Part shown: positions 43,233 to 51,613 of the stretch, piece after piece
Layout: each line of letters opens with the position of its first letter
How positions within the stretch are numbered: the stretch's first letter is position 1
IMG/VR virus record: IMGVR_UViG_3300027509_000001
Coordinates: 124,519 to 188,518 of that record
Reading direction: 5' to 3' (one strand)
Origin: a virus
DNA: 64,000 nucleotides
Made by a program: the position numbers and the translations under genes
Notes under the pieces: generated by a model
Told to the model about the DNA's origin: nothing
The model's database searches: none
What the model saw: only the letters and a program-made list of their open reading frames with translations

Positions 43233-43409
43233 CTATGCTAATTTAAAATTCGAAAGCCATTTTCTTAGTTTGGCATTGTTCATTCCACCTAAAGATTCAA
43301 TCCATTTAGGAGTAACTTCTTGAACAAATATATGATCATCCTCAGAATTTTTAAACCAGTCATTAAAATCATAATTTTGTCTCTTCTGCAATCCTTTGTC
43401 TATATTCCA
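43233..43409 (-). CDS. Small gene with apparent ATA start, 58 aa
   Basis: A coding-like frame reads IWNIDKGLQKRQNYDFNDWF and later VQEVTPKWIESLGGMNNAKL, ending at TAG 43233. There is no usual start; ATA at about 43409 follows an AAAGG Shine-Dalgarno by 5 bp. Promoter at 43433-43463. Similar non-ATG starts occur at four other genes here. Confidence 0.5.
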   Translation of the reverse strand, partial: WNIDKGLQKRQNYDFNDWFKNSEDDHIFVQEVTPKWIESLGGMNNAKLRKWLSNFKLA

Positions 43410-43432
43410 TATGTTAACCTTTACCCATACTA

Positions 43433-43463
43433 CAAATATAATGGAAATTAATGAAAGATCAAA
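43433..43463 (-). promoter_or_regulatory. Bacteroidota-type promoter
   Basis: Minus strand: TTTG (43463-43460), 19-bp spacer, TATATTTG (43440-43433). Drives the ATA-start gene and the CCA-adding enzyme. It begins inside the T-run of the terminator upstream. Confidence 0.75.
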
Positions 43464-43492
43464 AAAAAACTCACGTATTTCTACATGAGTTT
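43461..43492 (-). terminator. Terminator after tmRNA coding half
   Basis: 11-bp stem (AAACTCATGTA with TACGTGAGTTT) capped by GAAA, followed by at least six T. It closes the tmRNA transcription unit. Confidence 0.85.
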
Positions 43493-43498
43493 AAAAAT

Positions 43499-43645
43499 GG
43501 TAAGTGTGTCGTTACTTACCCAAACGTGCTATGCCGCCAGTCTAACTGATTGGTTAGCAAAAATTGAAAAGTTGTCAGTTATTTTAGACATTAACAATTC
43601 CTCTACATAAGTTACATCATCACCTGTCGATTCTAGTTTACCCCC
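43499..43645 (-). ncRNA. ssrA: Permuted tmRNA, coding (tag) half
   Basis: From 43645 the minus strand reads GGGGGTAAACTAGAATCGAC then AGG, matching the conserved tmRNA 5' end (GGGG...TCGAC). After a hairpin/pseudoknot-like region the tag ORF is GCT AAC CAA TCA GTT AGA CTG GCG GCA TAG (43558-43529), encoding ANQSVRLAA, a proper degradation-tag ending. It is followed by a 7-bp hairpin (43520-43499). The 5' strand GGGGGTA pairs with TACCTCC of the other half at 44445-44439. tmRNA rescues stalled ribosomes and tags their products. Confidence 0.85.
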
Positions 43646-44372
43646 AGTATCGATTGCCAATTTTAATAATCTGATCAGTATTATTATATACTAGATCAAC
43701 AATTTGTTGGCAATTTATAAATTTGTCTTCATCAATCCTTATTAAACGATAATTATTTTCTATGCACCATTCTTCCAGGCAACGATCTTTAAATTGCTTA
43801 GATTTTAATTGCATGTGAATATCTTTGAAATGCCATATACCATCGTATTCAAAACAAATTTTTAATTTATTAGAATACATATCTCTGGATAACCTCGTAC
43901 CTTTATAATTTAAAAGTCCTCCTGATGTCCAATTGTCGTTTGGAAAATTGTCCTTGAAATAACGAATGATTTTTCTTTCATTTTTACTAGTAAAATATTT
44001 CTTTGGAAAAATTCCGTGCTGCTTTTTCAATTGATCTCCAAACGAATTCTGTGGGTCTGCATAATATTTCTTTAAAATATTTTTATGCTTATCCGTTGGA
44101 ATTCTTGTATTTGCGCATGATCTAGAACAAAAATATTTCTTTTTCTTTTTGTTTGGTCTGTAAGATATTGAAACTATACTTGAACAACCTTTTGGGTTAT
44201 TGCAATGTACTTCTTCATGAAGATGCTTTCCCAATTCTCTATCATATCTTTCATATGCTCTTTTACTAATTAGTTGATTAGAATTCGAATTGTCTTTGTG
44301 CCGCCACCTTACATGATTTGCTTTTAATTGAAAAGTTTCAAAGGTACTTTCACACCTATCACATTTATACAT
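43638..44372 (-). CDS. Homing-endonuclease-like protein inside the tmRNA intervening segment
   Basis: 244 aa. N-terminal C2H2 finger (C4, C7, H20, H25) and a second Cys cluster (C58, C64, C83, C87), then a Vsr/EDxHD-like nuclease region with ICFEYDGIWHF (about residues 167-177) and YRLIRIDEDKF. The stop codon TAA lies within the GGGGGTAA that begins the tmRNA coding half, and the start is 65 nt after the acceptor half ends, so the gene occupies the whole spacer of the permuted tmRNA. Such nucleases usually move their own genes into conserved sites. Confidence 0.75.
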   Translation of the reverse strand: MYKCDRCESTFETFQLKANHVRWRHKDNSNSNQLISKRAYERYDRELGKHLHEEVHCNNPKGCSSIVSISYRPNKKKKKYFCSRSCANTRIPTDKHKNILKKYYADPQNSFGDQLKKQHGIFPKKYFTSKNERKIIRYFKDNFPNDNWTSGGLLNYKGTRLSRDMYSNKLKICFEYDGIWHFKDIHMQLKSKQFKDRCLEEWCIENNYRLIRIDEDKFINCQQIVDLVYNNTDQIIKIGNRYWG

Positions 44373-44436
44373 ACTTATAAATAGTATGGAGTTACCAATA
44401 ATCGCAGTTAATAAACATTAATGTCAAACAACTTTT

Positions 44437-44534
44437 GTGGAGGTAGGCGGCTCTGCCCCGCCGTCCAGCGTAATTTCAATCGTATGTGTCAACGAAATTA
44501 TATTTCTTTAAAAGGCTTCTTTTTAAGCCTAAGT
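44437..44534 (-). ncRNA. ssrA: Permuted tmRNA, acceptor half
   Basis: The minus strand contains GGAC, then a T-arm GGCGG-GGCAGAG-CCGCC (44462-44446), then TACCTCC, discriminator A (44438) and C. The order and spacing match the tmRNA 3' end (GGAC, T-arm, acceptor strand). The 7-nt acceptor strand pairs with the other half. The T-loop is GGCAGAG rather than TTCRANY, and CCA is not encoded. A stem AGGCTT/AAGCCT lies near 44510-44530. The 5' boundary is a guess. Confidence 0.75.
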
Positions 44535-44590
44535 TTCTTTTAACTAAGTATAAGTAGTCAATTATATCATTTAAGCGCATTACAGTTGAT

Positions 44591-44827
44591 TTAAATGGAC
44601 TCATTCCTTAATTTTTTTATAGCAATTTCAAGCTGGTTAATATTTCCTTTGACAAAGTCATTAGGTCTATTCCTATGAATCCATTTCAGTTTTCGATTAT
44701 GTTTCTCTAAATGCGATATTGCATAATCTAAAGATTCTTTTTTGGGCTTGCCGTAAAACAGAAGCATGAAAAGAATGAACAAGAAAAATAATAACAAACC
44801 GAATGCAAATATAAATTGAATAGTCAT
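44591..44827 (-). CDS. Small membrane protein, 78 aa
   Basis: One strongly hydrophobic N-terminal helix (residues 3-26) then a basic helical tail (YAISHLEKHNRKLKWIHRNR). Upstream of the tmRNA; function unknown. Confidence 0.5.
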   Translation of the reverse strand: MTIQFIFAFGLLLFFLFILFMLLFYGKPKKESLDYAISHLEKHNRKLKWIHRNRPNDFVKGNINQLEIAIKKLRNESI

Positions 44828-44884
44828 TTTAAAATTAATTTTGAAGGAATGGGAAATTTTCCAACTTCCCCATTCTTTATTTTT

Positions 44885-45595
44885 TTAGAAGTTATAGCCA
44901 ACTCCAACTCTAATATCGTTTTCAGTATCTACTCCAACTGATAAATGAACATCTCCTATTACTTTATATTGGACGTCAATACCATATGATGGATCTTCAA
45001 ATTCTCCATTATATTTAGTAAATGTACCAAGGGCAGTAATTATAAATCTACTCGATACTTGTTGGCCCAGACCTACCCTAAATGCAATATCAGCATCGTC
45101 ATTAAATATATATGATGCTGCTACTAAAGATCTGCCAATAAAAATTCTGGCAGTTACATCAATATATTCAGTTGTATAATATCCAACTCCAATTCCTCCA
45201 GTATAATTTCTAGGAGATGTCTCTGATAATATTTCAGTGATTTCCTTCATTCCTTCTAGGACATTAGTATACTGATCTTGAACTACGGACATTTCTTCAT
45301 TACATGCAATGTTATTACTTTGTGATACTTCTAATAGATGTTGGGTTTCATTTAACTGATTCCGAACACCAAGAAGTTCACTTAATAATGCTTCCTCCTT
45401 AGGCCTTACAGTGGCAAACGAAGCACTTACTTCTACCAATGTATCTATATCTTGCGAAGTAGGTAATGTGTCTGTTTCAGAGTAGCCAATAGTTGATCCA
45501 GTAATTGGAGATTTAATTGGAACTCTTTGGGCTGATGAAGCAATTGTCATTAATAATAACATTGCTATCATTGAAAATTTAAAAATGTTTTTCAT
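44885..45595 (-). CDS. Outer-membrane beta-barrel protein with coiled coil
   Basis: 236 aa. Signal peptide of ~22 residues ending SSAQ, the Ala-Gln boundary usual in Bacteroidota; a coiled coil near residues 70-120; then about eight amphipathic beta strands (YTGGIGVGYYTTEYIDVTAR onward) ending GVGYNF, a barrel-closing C-terminus. Phage-encoded outer-membrane proteins can mask receptors; that role is inferred. Confidence 0.7.
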   Translation of the reverse strand: MKNIFKFSMIAMLLLMTIASSAQRVPIKSPITGSTIGYSETDTLPTSQDIDTLVEVSASFATVRPKEEALLSELLGVRNQLNETQHLLEVSQSNNIACNEEMSVVQDQYTNVLEGMKEITEILSETSPRNYTGGIGVGYYTTEYIDVTARIFIGRSLVAASYIFNDDADIAFRVGLGQQVSSRFIITALGTFTKYNGEFEDPSYGIDVQYKVIGDVHLSVGVDTENDIRVGVGYNF

Positions 45596-45624
45596 TTTAA
45601 AATGGTTTAGTTTATTTAATATTT

Positions 45625-46188
45625 TTAATCGAAATCTTCGAAATCTTCGTAGTAGTATTCTTCTTCAGAAACATCAATGTCTGCATCTTCATCCATCATG
45701 ACTGCCTTGATTGGTATAGAGTTAGTCTCCATTAATTTCAAGTAAAATGAAACAAATACAGCTTTTTCATGCTCTTGTAATTCAGCGAAATTAACTTGTT
45801 CTCCATTTATTTTAACGTCAAATTCAACAGATATCTTGGGCGCTTTTTCATCCTCAACAAAATCCTCATTTTCATCTGGAACTTCTTCTTGAATTTCATG
45901 TTCCCATAATACTGATTCGAACATTGCTTCTTTATCATACAATTCATCGCTCCACATATTAACATCATTGTTAGACATTGCATCCGTTGGATCAATTAAT
46001 AATACAATATCATTTCCTACAGAATCTTTGTGCTGTAATTCTGGATTCCAATTTGATGAATGTAAAAATTCTCCATTTTCAAACATCAAATGGTATTTTT
46101 TAGAACCCTGATAAACCACAGTAAACTTTCGTCCTGATTCAGTTAATCCAATTAATCCAGATTTCAATAATGTTTTTAATTTTTTCAT
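45625..46188 (-). CDS. Hypothetical acidic protein, 187 aa
   Basis: N-terminal beta region (SGRKFTVVYQGSKKYHLMFE), then a strongly acidic second half ending YYYEDFEDFD. DNA-mimic or decoy functions are possible for such acidic proteins, but nothing specific is seen. Confidence 0.5.
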   Translation of the reverse strand: MKKLKTLLKSGLIGLTESGRKFTVVYQGSKKYHLMFENGEFLHSSNWNPELQHKDSVGNDIVLLIDPTDAMSNNDVNMWSDELYDKEAMFESVLWEHEIQEEVPDENEDFVEDEKAPKISVEFDVKINGEQVNFAELQEHEKAVFVSFYLKLMETNSIPIKAVMMDEDADIDVSEEEYYYEDFEDFD

Positions 46189-46228
46189 TTGCTTTATTTA
46201 AATAGTTATTAAAATGTTATTTTGTAAT

Positions 46229-46510
46229 TTATTTATTATTTATATCGCCTTGTAATTCATCTTTGGCATATAAGTTGCCAGCGGCATTTTCTAGGCTTAT
46301 ATCTAATTCTTTTTTATTCTTAGTTAAGACTTTCAACTCTTCCTTTATCATATCTGCGGCTTCGTAATCTTTTTGTTCCTTATGCTCAGTATACAATTTT
46401 GCCATTCTTTTCATTTCCTTCTGCACTTTAACTATATCTCTTTGAATTTTATTGACTGTTCTTGCTGTAACTTTCATTAATTGTTTTTTATAAAAGGTGG
46501 ACAAAACCAC
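46229..46510 (-). CDS. Small UVR-motif-like helical protein, 93 aa
   Basis: Contains KMEKLYTEHKEQKDYEAADMI-like helices (about 45-70): the pattern of a UvrB/UvrC (UVR) motif, with EAADMIKEEL. A second gene with a similar motif is at 62501. Probably mediates protein-protein contacts. Confidence 0.5.
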   Translation of the reverse strand: MVLSTFYKKQLMKVTARTVNKIQRDIVKVQKEMKRMAKLYTEHKEQKDYEAADMIKEELKVLTKNKKELDISLENAAGNLYAKDELQGDINNK

Positions 46511-46538
46511 TTGTCCACCTAAGTTGTAATTAAAAATG

Positions 46539-47708
46539 TTATTCTTTTATTTCATTAAATATGCTATCAAATCCGTCTGTTCCAATTTCTTCAATTAAAT
46601 TTTCGCCGCTACCATTTTGAAGCGCCTCTAATATATCTAATTCAATTCGATGCCTGTCAGTGTCATATTTTATTCCGTCTCCATCAGTAAATCCGTAGTA
46701 TAATTTTACTTTTTCTTTTCCCTTTCTATTTTTTTCAAACACCATGTATCTTTTTCCTTTTTCTGCCCCGTCCCATAACAACTGTAAGAACGCCGTAGTC
46801 ATGTGTTCTAATCTTTTGGAACCTACATACTGTCCCGACTTGTTTTTCTGTTGTATGCTTAAGGTAGCCGTGTAAGAATTAGTTTGGTTATATCCTTTAT
46901 TGTGTCCTCTCATAAACTTCAACATCCAAGCTTCTCCTTTTTTAGCTGACAATCCCAATTCTTCTTGTATTATTGTTTGCACTTCAATTAAGCTATCAAA
47001 CACAACAACATCATATCCTTTAGCTAAGAAACCCGATAAAACTTGCCAAACTGGAATCCCATCGTCCTCATACATGTAATCTGCTAAAAACAAAAATGGA
47101 ACTTCATCTAAGCCAGGATAAAACTGTAAAAATTCTTGTAAATCTTCTGGCTCCATTTCCGCGGAAACATATGCAACTTTAATTTCTGGATTTTCGTCCT
47201 TTAACTTAGTTAAGATTTCCATCATGTTACTAGACTTACCAATACCAGGATCTCCAGTTATCATTGTATTTGTCCCTGGTAAGATGCCACCTTTTCTAGA
47301 CCAATATTTGTCCAAGTATGTTCCAGTTTCCCATGGTTTAAATAATTTTGGGTCCCATTTAATATCCTTTAAAAGAGTTGGAACAATATCCACTTTATTT
47401 GGATCAAATGCTTCAACTAATTCAGAAGCAGAAACTGACTTTGTCAAATCTGCAATTTTGTCTGGGTAAATTTTTCTTACTCTAGTACTTTTGGATGGAT
47501 CAATTTTTATATACTGTCCATTTTCGTTCGCTGCATCAATATGCCCTTTCCATATTTTAATGGTGGGTAAATTATCAATTGTTAAATTAATGTGACTGTC
47601 ATCTAACTGCTCTATTTTTATTTCAGCATTTAGTTGATTCATATTAATGTCAAACAAATCGTTTGCACTAATTTCGAAATTTTGTTGTGGTTTTAAAATC
47701 GCTAACAT
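46539..47708 (-). CDS. RecA/RadA-family ATPase
   Basis: 389 aa. P-loop TGDPGIGKSS (151-160), KVAYVSAEMEPEDLQEF after it, Walker B VVVFDSLIE near residue 230, and SKRLEHMTTAFLQL as a later loop are typical of RecA/RadA or Sms-like ATPases. It may be the recombinase or a DnaB-like partner; UvsX-type function is possible but the long N-terminal ~140 residues are atypical. Own promoter with a TTAACA pair upstream. Confidence 0.7.
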   Translation of the reverse strand: MLAILKPQQNFEISANDLFDINMNQLNAEIKIEQLDDSHINLTIDNLPTIKIWKGHIDAANENGQYIKIDPSKSTRVRKIYPDKIADLTKSVSASELVEAFDPNKVDIVPTLLKDIKWDPKLFKPWETGTYLDKYWSRKGGILPGTNTMITGDPGIGKSSNMMEILTKLKDENPEIKVAYVSAEMEPEDLQEFLQFYPGLDEVPFLFLADYMYEDDGIPVWQVLSGFLAKGYDVVVFDSLIEVQTIIQEELGLSAKKGEAWMLKFMRGHNKGYNQTNSYTATLSIQQKNKSGQYVGSKRLEHMTTAFLQLLWDGAEKGKRYMVFEKNRKGKEKVKLYYGFTDGDGIKYDTDRHRIELDILEALQNGSGENLIEEIGTDGFDSIFNEIKE

Positions 47709-47754
47709 TTTTAAGTTTTAAAGTTTTTAAATTTGTTACTTATTAATTACATTG

Positions 47755-47811
47755 TAAATATACAACCATTTTATCAGTATTCCAATAGTCGAAATGTTAA
47801 AGAAATGTTAA
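47755..47811 (-). promoter_or_regulatory. TTAACA-pair promoter of RecA-like gene
   Basis: Minus strand: TTAACA at 47811 and 47800 (11 bp apart), TATATTTA at 47762-47755; 38 bp from second box to the -7 box, i.e. 11 bp more than the usual 27. Confidence 0.55.
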
Positions 47812-47840
47812 AAATAGAGCGAGGAACAACCTCGCTCTAT
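47810..47840 (-). terminator. Intrinsic terminator after DUF932-like gene
   Basis: 11-bp perfect stem (ATAGAGCGAGG and its complement) with a 5-nt loop, followed by T5 on the minus strand, immediately ahead of the next promoter. Confidence 0.85.
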
Positions 47841-47868
47841 TTGTGTAATTATAACAATTTAAAAGCAA

Positions 47869-48960
47869 TTAAAATTTTCCCGGTTTGCTTCTTCCGAATT
47901 TCGGTGTATTTTGTATCATTCTATCTTCGTCCGCTGTCTTTCTTAAGAACTGTCCAGCTAATTTTTGGGTGGCAACTTTTGTTCCCTTGCCCACTTTGGA
48001 ATTGTAGTCATGTGACGCTAAATCCGTTAACAAGTTTATTCCATCCCATTTATTTACTGGAGTTGGACAATTTTTCAATTGTTCAACATTTAACTTTTCA
48101 AGTTCAATACCTTTTGCCTTGTAATCATCTTTCCATCTTTCGTCTCCCAAATATCTCATTACCTTTGGGGCATCATCTTTCCAAATCGCTGCATGAGCTT
48201 TCACCTTATTGTATTCTGCAACCGACATATTTGTCTGCATTGCATTAAACACATTTTTTTCGTACTCTTTCAATATTGTTATATCCGGATTACTTAATGA
48301 TTTAATTAATGTGTTATACCAATCTCCTGGCGAACTGCCTGCTGTCAGTCTTTGTGTCCCCGTAGTTGTAAATCCAGTCATCCCATTAGTACAAACTAAT
48401 CTTTCTACTAAATCTCGAACTACGACGTCTCCAAACATGTCCCATTCTATTTCCTTTCCATACGAAATATCTTCGCCTTTCATTGCTAGTGGAATTGGTC
48501 TGTCCCATTTTAAGCTAGTAATCACCTTTGTTCCGCCTGCTTCTACTGATTGCGACAGCATTGATACATTCTTATTTGCCTGTAAGTATTCAAGCAAATT
48601 GGAAAACGTTTTGGCTGGAACTGCTTTACCAATTGAATCTCCGGCTAATGCAATACGTACGATTTTGTTTTCACTTATATCGATTAAGACTTTAACTTTC
48701 ATGCCTTGCTTTTCACCAAGGGCTTTTACTAAATGATTAACTAATCCAAGTCCAGCTTTTTCTCCAAGAGTTTCGTTCATGTGAACTAACATCTTTTTTG
48801 TAACCCCTGAGATTTTCAGGATGTCTTTAAATGCCTGCGAAGCAATTGGAATCCTATTTCCTTCTACTTTAAAGGATCTTTCCGATTCCGGTTTAATTTT
48901 AGAAACTGGCACGATGTATGCTTTTGTTGTTTCTAAATGCTTTTCAATATTCATTTCCAT
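47869..48960 (-). CDS. DUF932-like phage protein
   Basis: 363 aa. The centre contains VERLVCTNGMTGFTTTG, like the LVC(S/T)NGM motif of DUF932/phage-plasmid-like proteins, which often occur near replication or plasmid maintenance genes. Function unknown. It forms its own transcription unit with a terminator downstream. Confidence 0.55.
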   Translation of the reverse strand: MEMNIEKHLETTKAYIVPVSKIKPESERSFKVEGNRIPIASQAFKDILKISGVTKKMLVHMNETLGEKAGLGLVNHLVKALGEKQGMKVKVLIDISENKIVRIALAGDSIGKAVPAKTFSNLLEYLQANKNVSMLSQSVEAGGTKVITSLKWDRPIPLAMKGEDISYGKEIEWDMFGDVVVRDLVERLVCTNGMTGFTTTGTQRLTAGSSPGDWYNTLIKSLSNPDITILKEYEKNVFNAMQTNMSVAEYNKVKAHAAIWKDDAPKVMRYLGDERWKDDYKAKGIELEKLNVEQLKNCPTPVNKWDGINLLTDLASHDYNSKVGKGTKVATQKLAGQFLRKTADEDRMIQNTPKFGRSKPGKF

Positions 48961-48997
48961 TCTTAATGCTTTAAAATGTTAATAACTAATTACAATG

Positions 48998-49049
48998 TAA
49001 ATATAAAACTTTTAAAATCATTATTCAACTCTTTAACATTTCTTTAACA
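48998..49049 (-). promoter_or_regulatory. Promoter with inverted TTAACA pair
   Basis: TATATTTA at 49005-48998; the TTAACA pair (49033 and 49044, 11 bp apart) is on the plus strand here, opposite to most copies, and lies inside the end of the glycosylase gene. Confidence 0.45.
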
Positions 49050-49807
49050 TTTGACTCCCATTTAGGATTATACCAAAATGTTCGTTTTCCTTTATCCTCA
49101 ATTGAATTTCCTTTCTTATAGAATTTTAGATATGGTTCTTTGTTATTATAATTAAGTCCCATTTGCTTTTTATAATTTAGGGTTTTTGCAATAAATGTAG
49201 AAGTAACTTTTATTAATTCTGGTTCATTTTTTGCTATATAATCTCTAGCACTAACGAACGGGTTCGAATCAATCCTTCCTAAAATTTCCGCTCTAAGGTA
49301 ATTACCAATCCCATTAAAATAACGTTGGTCCATCATGACTTCATATATTGGCTTATTAAATAGTTTTTTGTTAATATTAGTTTTAATTTTGTTCCACCAA
49401 TCAACACCTTCTCTTAGAATATCGGGACTTCTGTCTTCTTTCCAAGTTCCTAATTTCCAGAAAGCAAAGTTCCGCCTATCAACAAGATATAAGTTGGTGT
49501 TATTTGCACCCGAACCATATATTGTTACTCTAGCGTTCTTTGGATGTGGGTCATCTGCGGGCCCATAAGCAAATCCACCTGACATTCCCATTCCAAACAT
49601 ATAAGAAATGGTTTGGTTAGTATTCACGTCCTTAAATGTTATTTTCAGCTCCTTACCTCTAGATTCGGCTTCAAGTGTAAACTCGTCTAATGGAACTTGT
49701 ATGTCACCAGATCTATGACCGGGATGGTTCCTTACAAATTTGTATTTCTTACCTTTGGATTTATTAATCCTGTCGGCTTCCATTCTTATTTCTACGTATT
49801 CAGGCAT
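49025..49807 (-). CDS. Formamidopyrimidine-DNA glycosylase / Nei-like
   Basis: 260 aa. MPEYVE gives the catalytic Pro2 and Glu3; the helix-two-turn-helix is at about 150-190 (YEVMMDQRYFNGIGNYLRAE). The C-terminal finger has no Cys pairs but KGNSIEDKGKRTFWYNP, like the zincless finger of NEIL1-type enzymes. It excises oxidised bases and nicks DNA. The gene ends in a TTAACA-containing promoter. Confidence 0.8.
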   Translation of the reverse strand: MPEYVEIRMEADRINKSKGKKYKFVRNHPGHRSGDIQVPLDEFTLEAESRGKELKITFKDVNTNQTISYMFGMGMSGGFAYGPADDPHPKNARVTIYGSGANNTNLYLVDRRNFAFWKLGTWKEDRSPDILREGVDWWNKIKTNINKKLFNKPIYEVMMDQRYFNGIGNYLRAEILGRIDSNPFVSARDYIAKNEPELIKVTSTFIAKTLNYKKQMGLNYNNKEPYLKFYKKGNSIEDKGKRTFWYNPKWESNVKEMLKS

Positions 49808-49817
49808 TTTATTGTTT

Positions 49818-50174
49818 TTATAAATAAATTAATTCAACTTGGTATTTAGGTATATACTTTCCATCTTTAAAGAAAGTTACTTTGTTCCAGGCAGTGGTAT
49901 GAACATATTGAAGTTCCAAATAAGTATAGGGTTCTCTTTCTTCGGGGCATCCTGGATTAAGTAATGTTAAATCAAAGTATATGTGACGACATTGATCAAT
50001 ACCTCTAGCAGCATCTGGTAATCTTTTTGCCAATTGGCAAAATGGGTTTTTAATTGGCGTCTGATTATCTATCTTAGTACAAAATATCCCATAACTTAAT
50101 ATTATATTGCCTAGCGATTTCATTTTCAGAAAATATTCTGACCTAAATATGCCAAGTTGTATTGCAAAATTCAT
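49818..50174 (-). CDS. Hypothetical protein, 118 aa
   Basis: Four Cys residues and an aromatic-rich end; contains GCPEEREPYTYLELQ. No family recognised. Confidence 0.45.
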   Translation of the reverse strand: MNFAIQLGIFRSEYFLKMKSLGNIILSYGIFCTKIDNQTPIKNPFCQLAKRLPDAARGIDQCRHIYFDLTLLNPGCPEEREPYTYLELQYVHTTAWNKVTFFKDGKYIPKYQVELIYL

Positions 50175-50218
50175 ATTTATTAATTAATTATTCAACTTCT
50201 TTTAAATTTGTTTCCAAT

Positions 50219-50440
50219 TTAAAATTCATTATTTCTGCAACTAGTTTCATTGGTCAAGTTCTTAAATTGGTCATTTAATTGATCTCTTAACGAAGTTGGG
50301 ACTGTTCCATTCATAATAAAATGCATTCCATCATAATATATGTCAGAACCAACATGCTCTATTTCTATAGATGTAGTTGGAGAACTAAATAACAAGCTAA
50401 TTCCTTGTTCATCAAAAACTACTAGTTTATATCCAATCAT
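50219..50440 (-). CDS. Hypothetical protein, 73 aa
   Basis: Beta-rich start (MIGYKLVVFDEQGISLLFSS) with a helical C-terminus (LRDQLNDQFKNL). No family recognised. First gene after the promoter at 50465. Confidence 0.45.
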   Translation of the reverse strand: MIGYKLVVFDEQGISLLFSSPTTSIEIEHVGSDIYYDGMHFIMNGTVPTSLRDQLNDQFKNLTNETSCRNNEF

Positions 50441-50464
50441 AATTTTTAATTTTTAATTATGCTG

Positions 50465-50510
50465 TAAATATAAGAAATTATATTGTAATATTATGTTAAT
50501 GAAATGTTAA
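50465..50510 (-). promoter_or_regulatory. TTAACA-pair promoter
   Basis: Minus strand: TTAACA at 50510 and 50499, TATATTTA at 50472-50465; exact 11-bp and 27-bp spacings. Confidence 0.65.
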
Positions 50511-51401
50511 TTATTGAGGTTCTTCGTATTTTTCAAATACTTCGTCAATTAAATCACTAATCATTTTAGAAGATATCGACGAAGAGTCTTCATTCCTTAG
50601 TACTGCAATCAATGTACTGAAGTAGGCAACGTCAACTCCAATAAGTTGTTCTTCTAGGACATTAATATCGGTTAGATCTAACTCAGATACTTGAAACAAT
50701 ATTTTCAATATTTCACCAGCTGTAATTTTCCATTGACGTGAAATGAATTTCTTCATTCTAATTATAGATGTAAGTGGATACAAACTACCTTGGTATTTCA
50801 ATTGTTTTGTAATCAATGATTCCATGGCTGTTAAGTTAGTAATCAGCCCATCTTTCATTGTGAAGTAATTCGTTGCATGAATGTAATCGTAATTCAAGTG
50901 AATTTCTTCTGGGCTACCATTGAACCTCAATACAATTTGCACGTCATCAGATAACGATATTGCATTCTGCGATAAAAATATTGGAAGATACTCTCCTTCT
51001 TTTGGTGCATCGTCTCCAATGTATTCTATCAACGTACCTCGCGATGGTATATTAAGTTTAATTTGATCTGACTTTAAGTTAAACACTCTAATATATCTTT
51101 CAGACATATAGTCACTGTCGTTCCAATTAATTATATTGAATTGCTTCAAATGAAATTTTCTTTTTCTTCCATCTAAAACTTTTCCTTTGCAATAATATTC
51201 GGCTAGATCTTTTAAGACGTCCATATCTTGCAAGTAGACATCGTAATCGTTAACATCTTCTTTTAGAAACATAGATGCAATACATCCTCCAGATACTAAT
51301 AGGTTTTCAGATACTCTTTTACGTAGAGCCTTGTCAGTTATTGTTTCTAACCACGCGGTCATCTTATTTTTGACAACCAATTGAATTGTTTTCTTTTGCA
51401 T
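50511..51401 (-). CDS. Nucleotidyltransferase-fold protein
   Basis: 296 aa. SGGCIASMF (GG 38-39) and NDYDVYL (D52, D54) form the pol-beta-type nucleotidyltransferase signature. The C-terminal half is helical. It could add a nucleotide to RNA or protein, or be an inactive relative; the third acidic residue is not certain. Confidence 0.6.
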   Translation of the reverse strand: MQKKTIQLVVKNKMTAWLETITDKALRKRVSENLLVSGGCIASMFLKEDVNDYDVYLQDMDVLKDLAEYYCKGKVLDGRKRKFHLKQFNIINWNDSDYMSERYIRVFNLKSDQIKLNIPSRGTLIEYIGDDAPKEGEYLPIFLSQNAISLSDDVQIVLRFNGSPEEIHLNYDYIHATNYFTMKDGLITNLTAMESLITKQLKYQGSLYPLTSIIRMKKFISRQWKITAGEILKILFQVSELDLTDINVLEEQLIGVDVAYFSTLIAVLRNEDSSSISSKMISDLIDEVFEKYEEPQ

Positions 51402-51421
51402 TTGTTTTTATTTGTTTTTAT

Positions 51422-51613
51422 TTATCCCATTCTAAATTTAGGTGGTTTATAACTGTCATATACTTTTGCCATTTTATTTTCTTCTAATTTTCGTTGGATG
51501 GCTGGATCGTTTGATAAGTGAAACATAATGTCAGTGTCATTAGAAGTCATTGCTTCGTGAGGTATTTTTAACAATCTTAAATATAATTCTATCTTTAGTT
51601 CTTCAATTGTCAT
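51422..51613 (-). CDS. Hypothetical protein, 63 aa
   Basis: Helical, with MTIEELKIELYLRLLKIP at the start. Overlaps the next gene by 11 bp. No family recognised. Confidence 0.4.
   Translation of the reverse strand: MTIEELKIELYLRLLKIPHEAMTSNDTDIMFHLSNDPAIQRKLEENKMAKVYDSYKPPKFRMG

Noticed and set aside
44840-44880. Hairpin GAATGGG...CCCATTC between two minus genes as a terminator
   Set aside because: The T-run lies on the plus-strand side, where no plus gene ends; on the minus strand there is no T-run, so it was not called.
48209-48736. 175-aa plus-strand ORF
   Set aside because: Antisense to the DUF932-like gene; it is a shadow frame with no promoter and hydrophobic low-complexity content.
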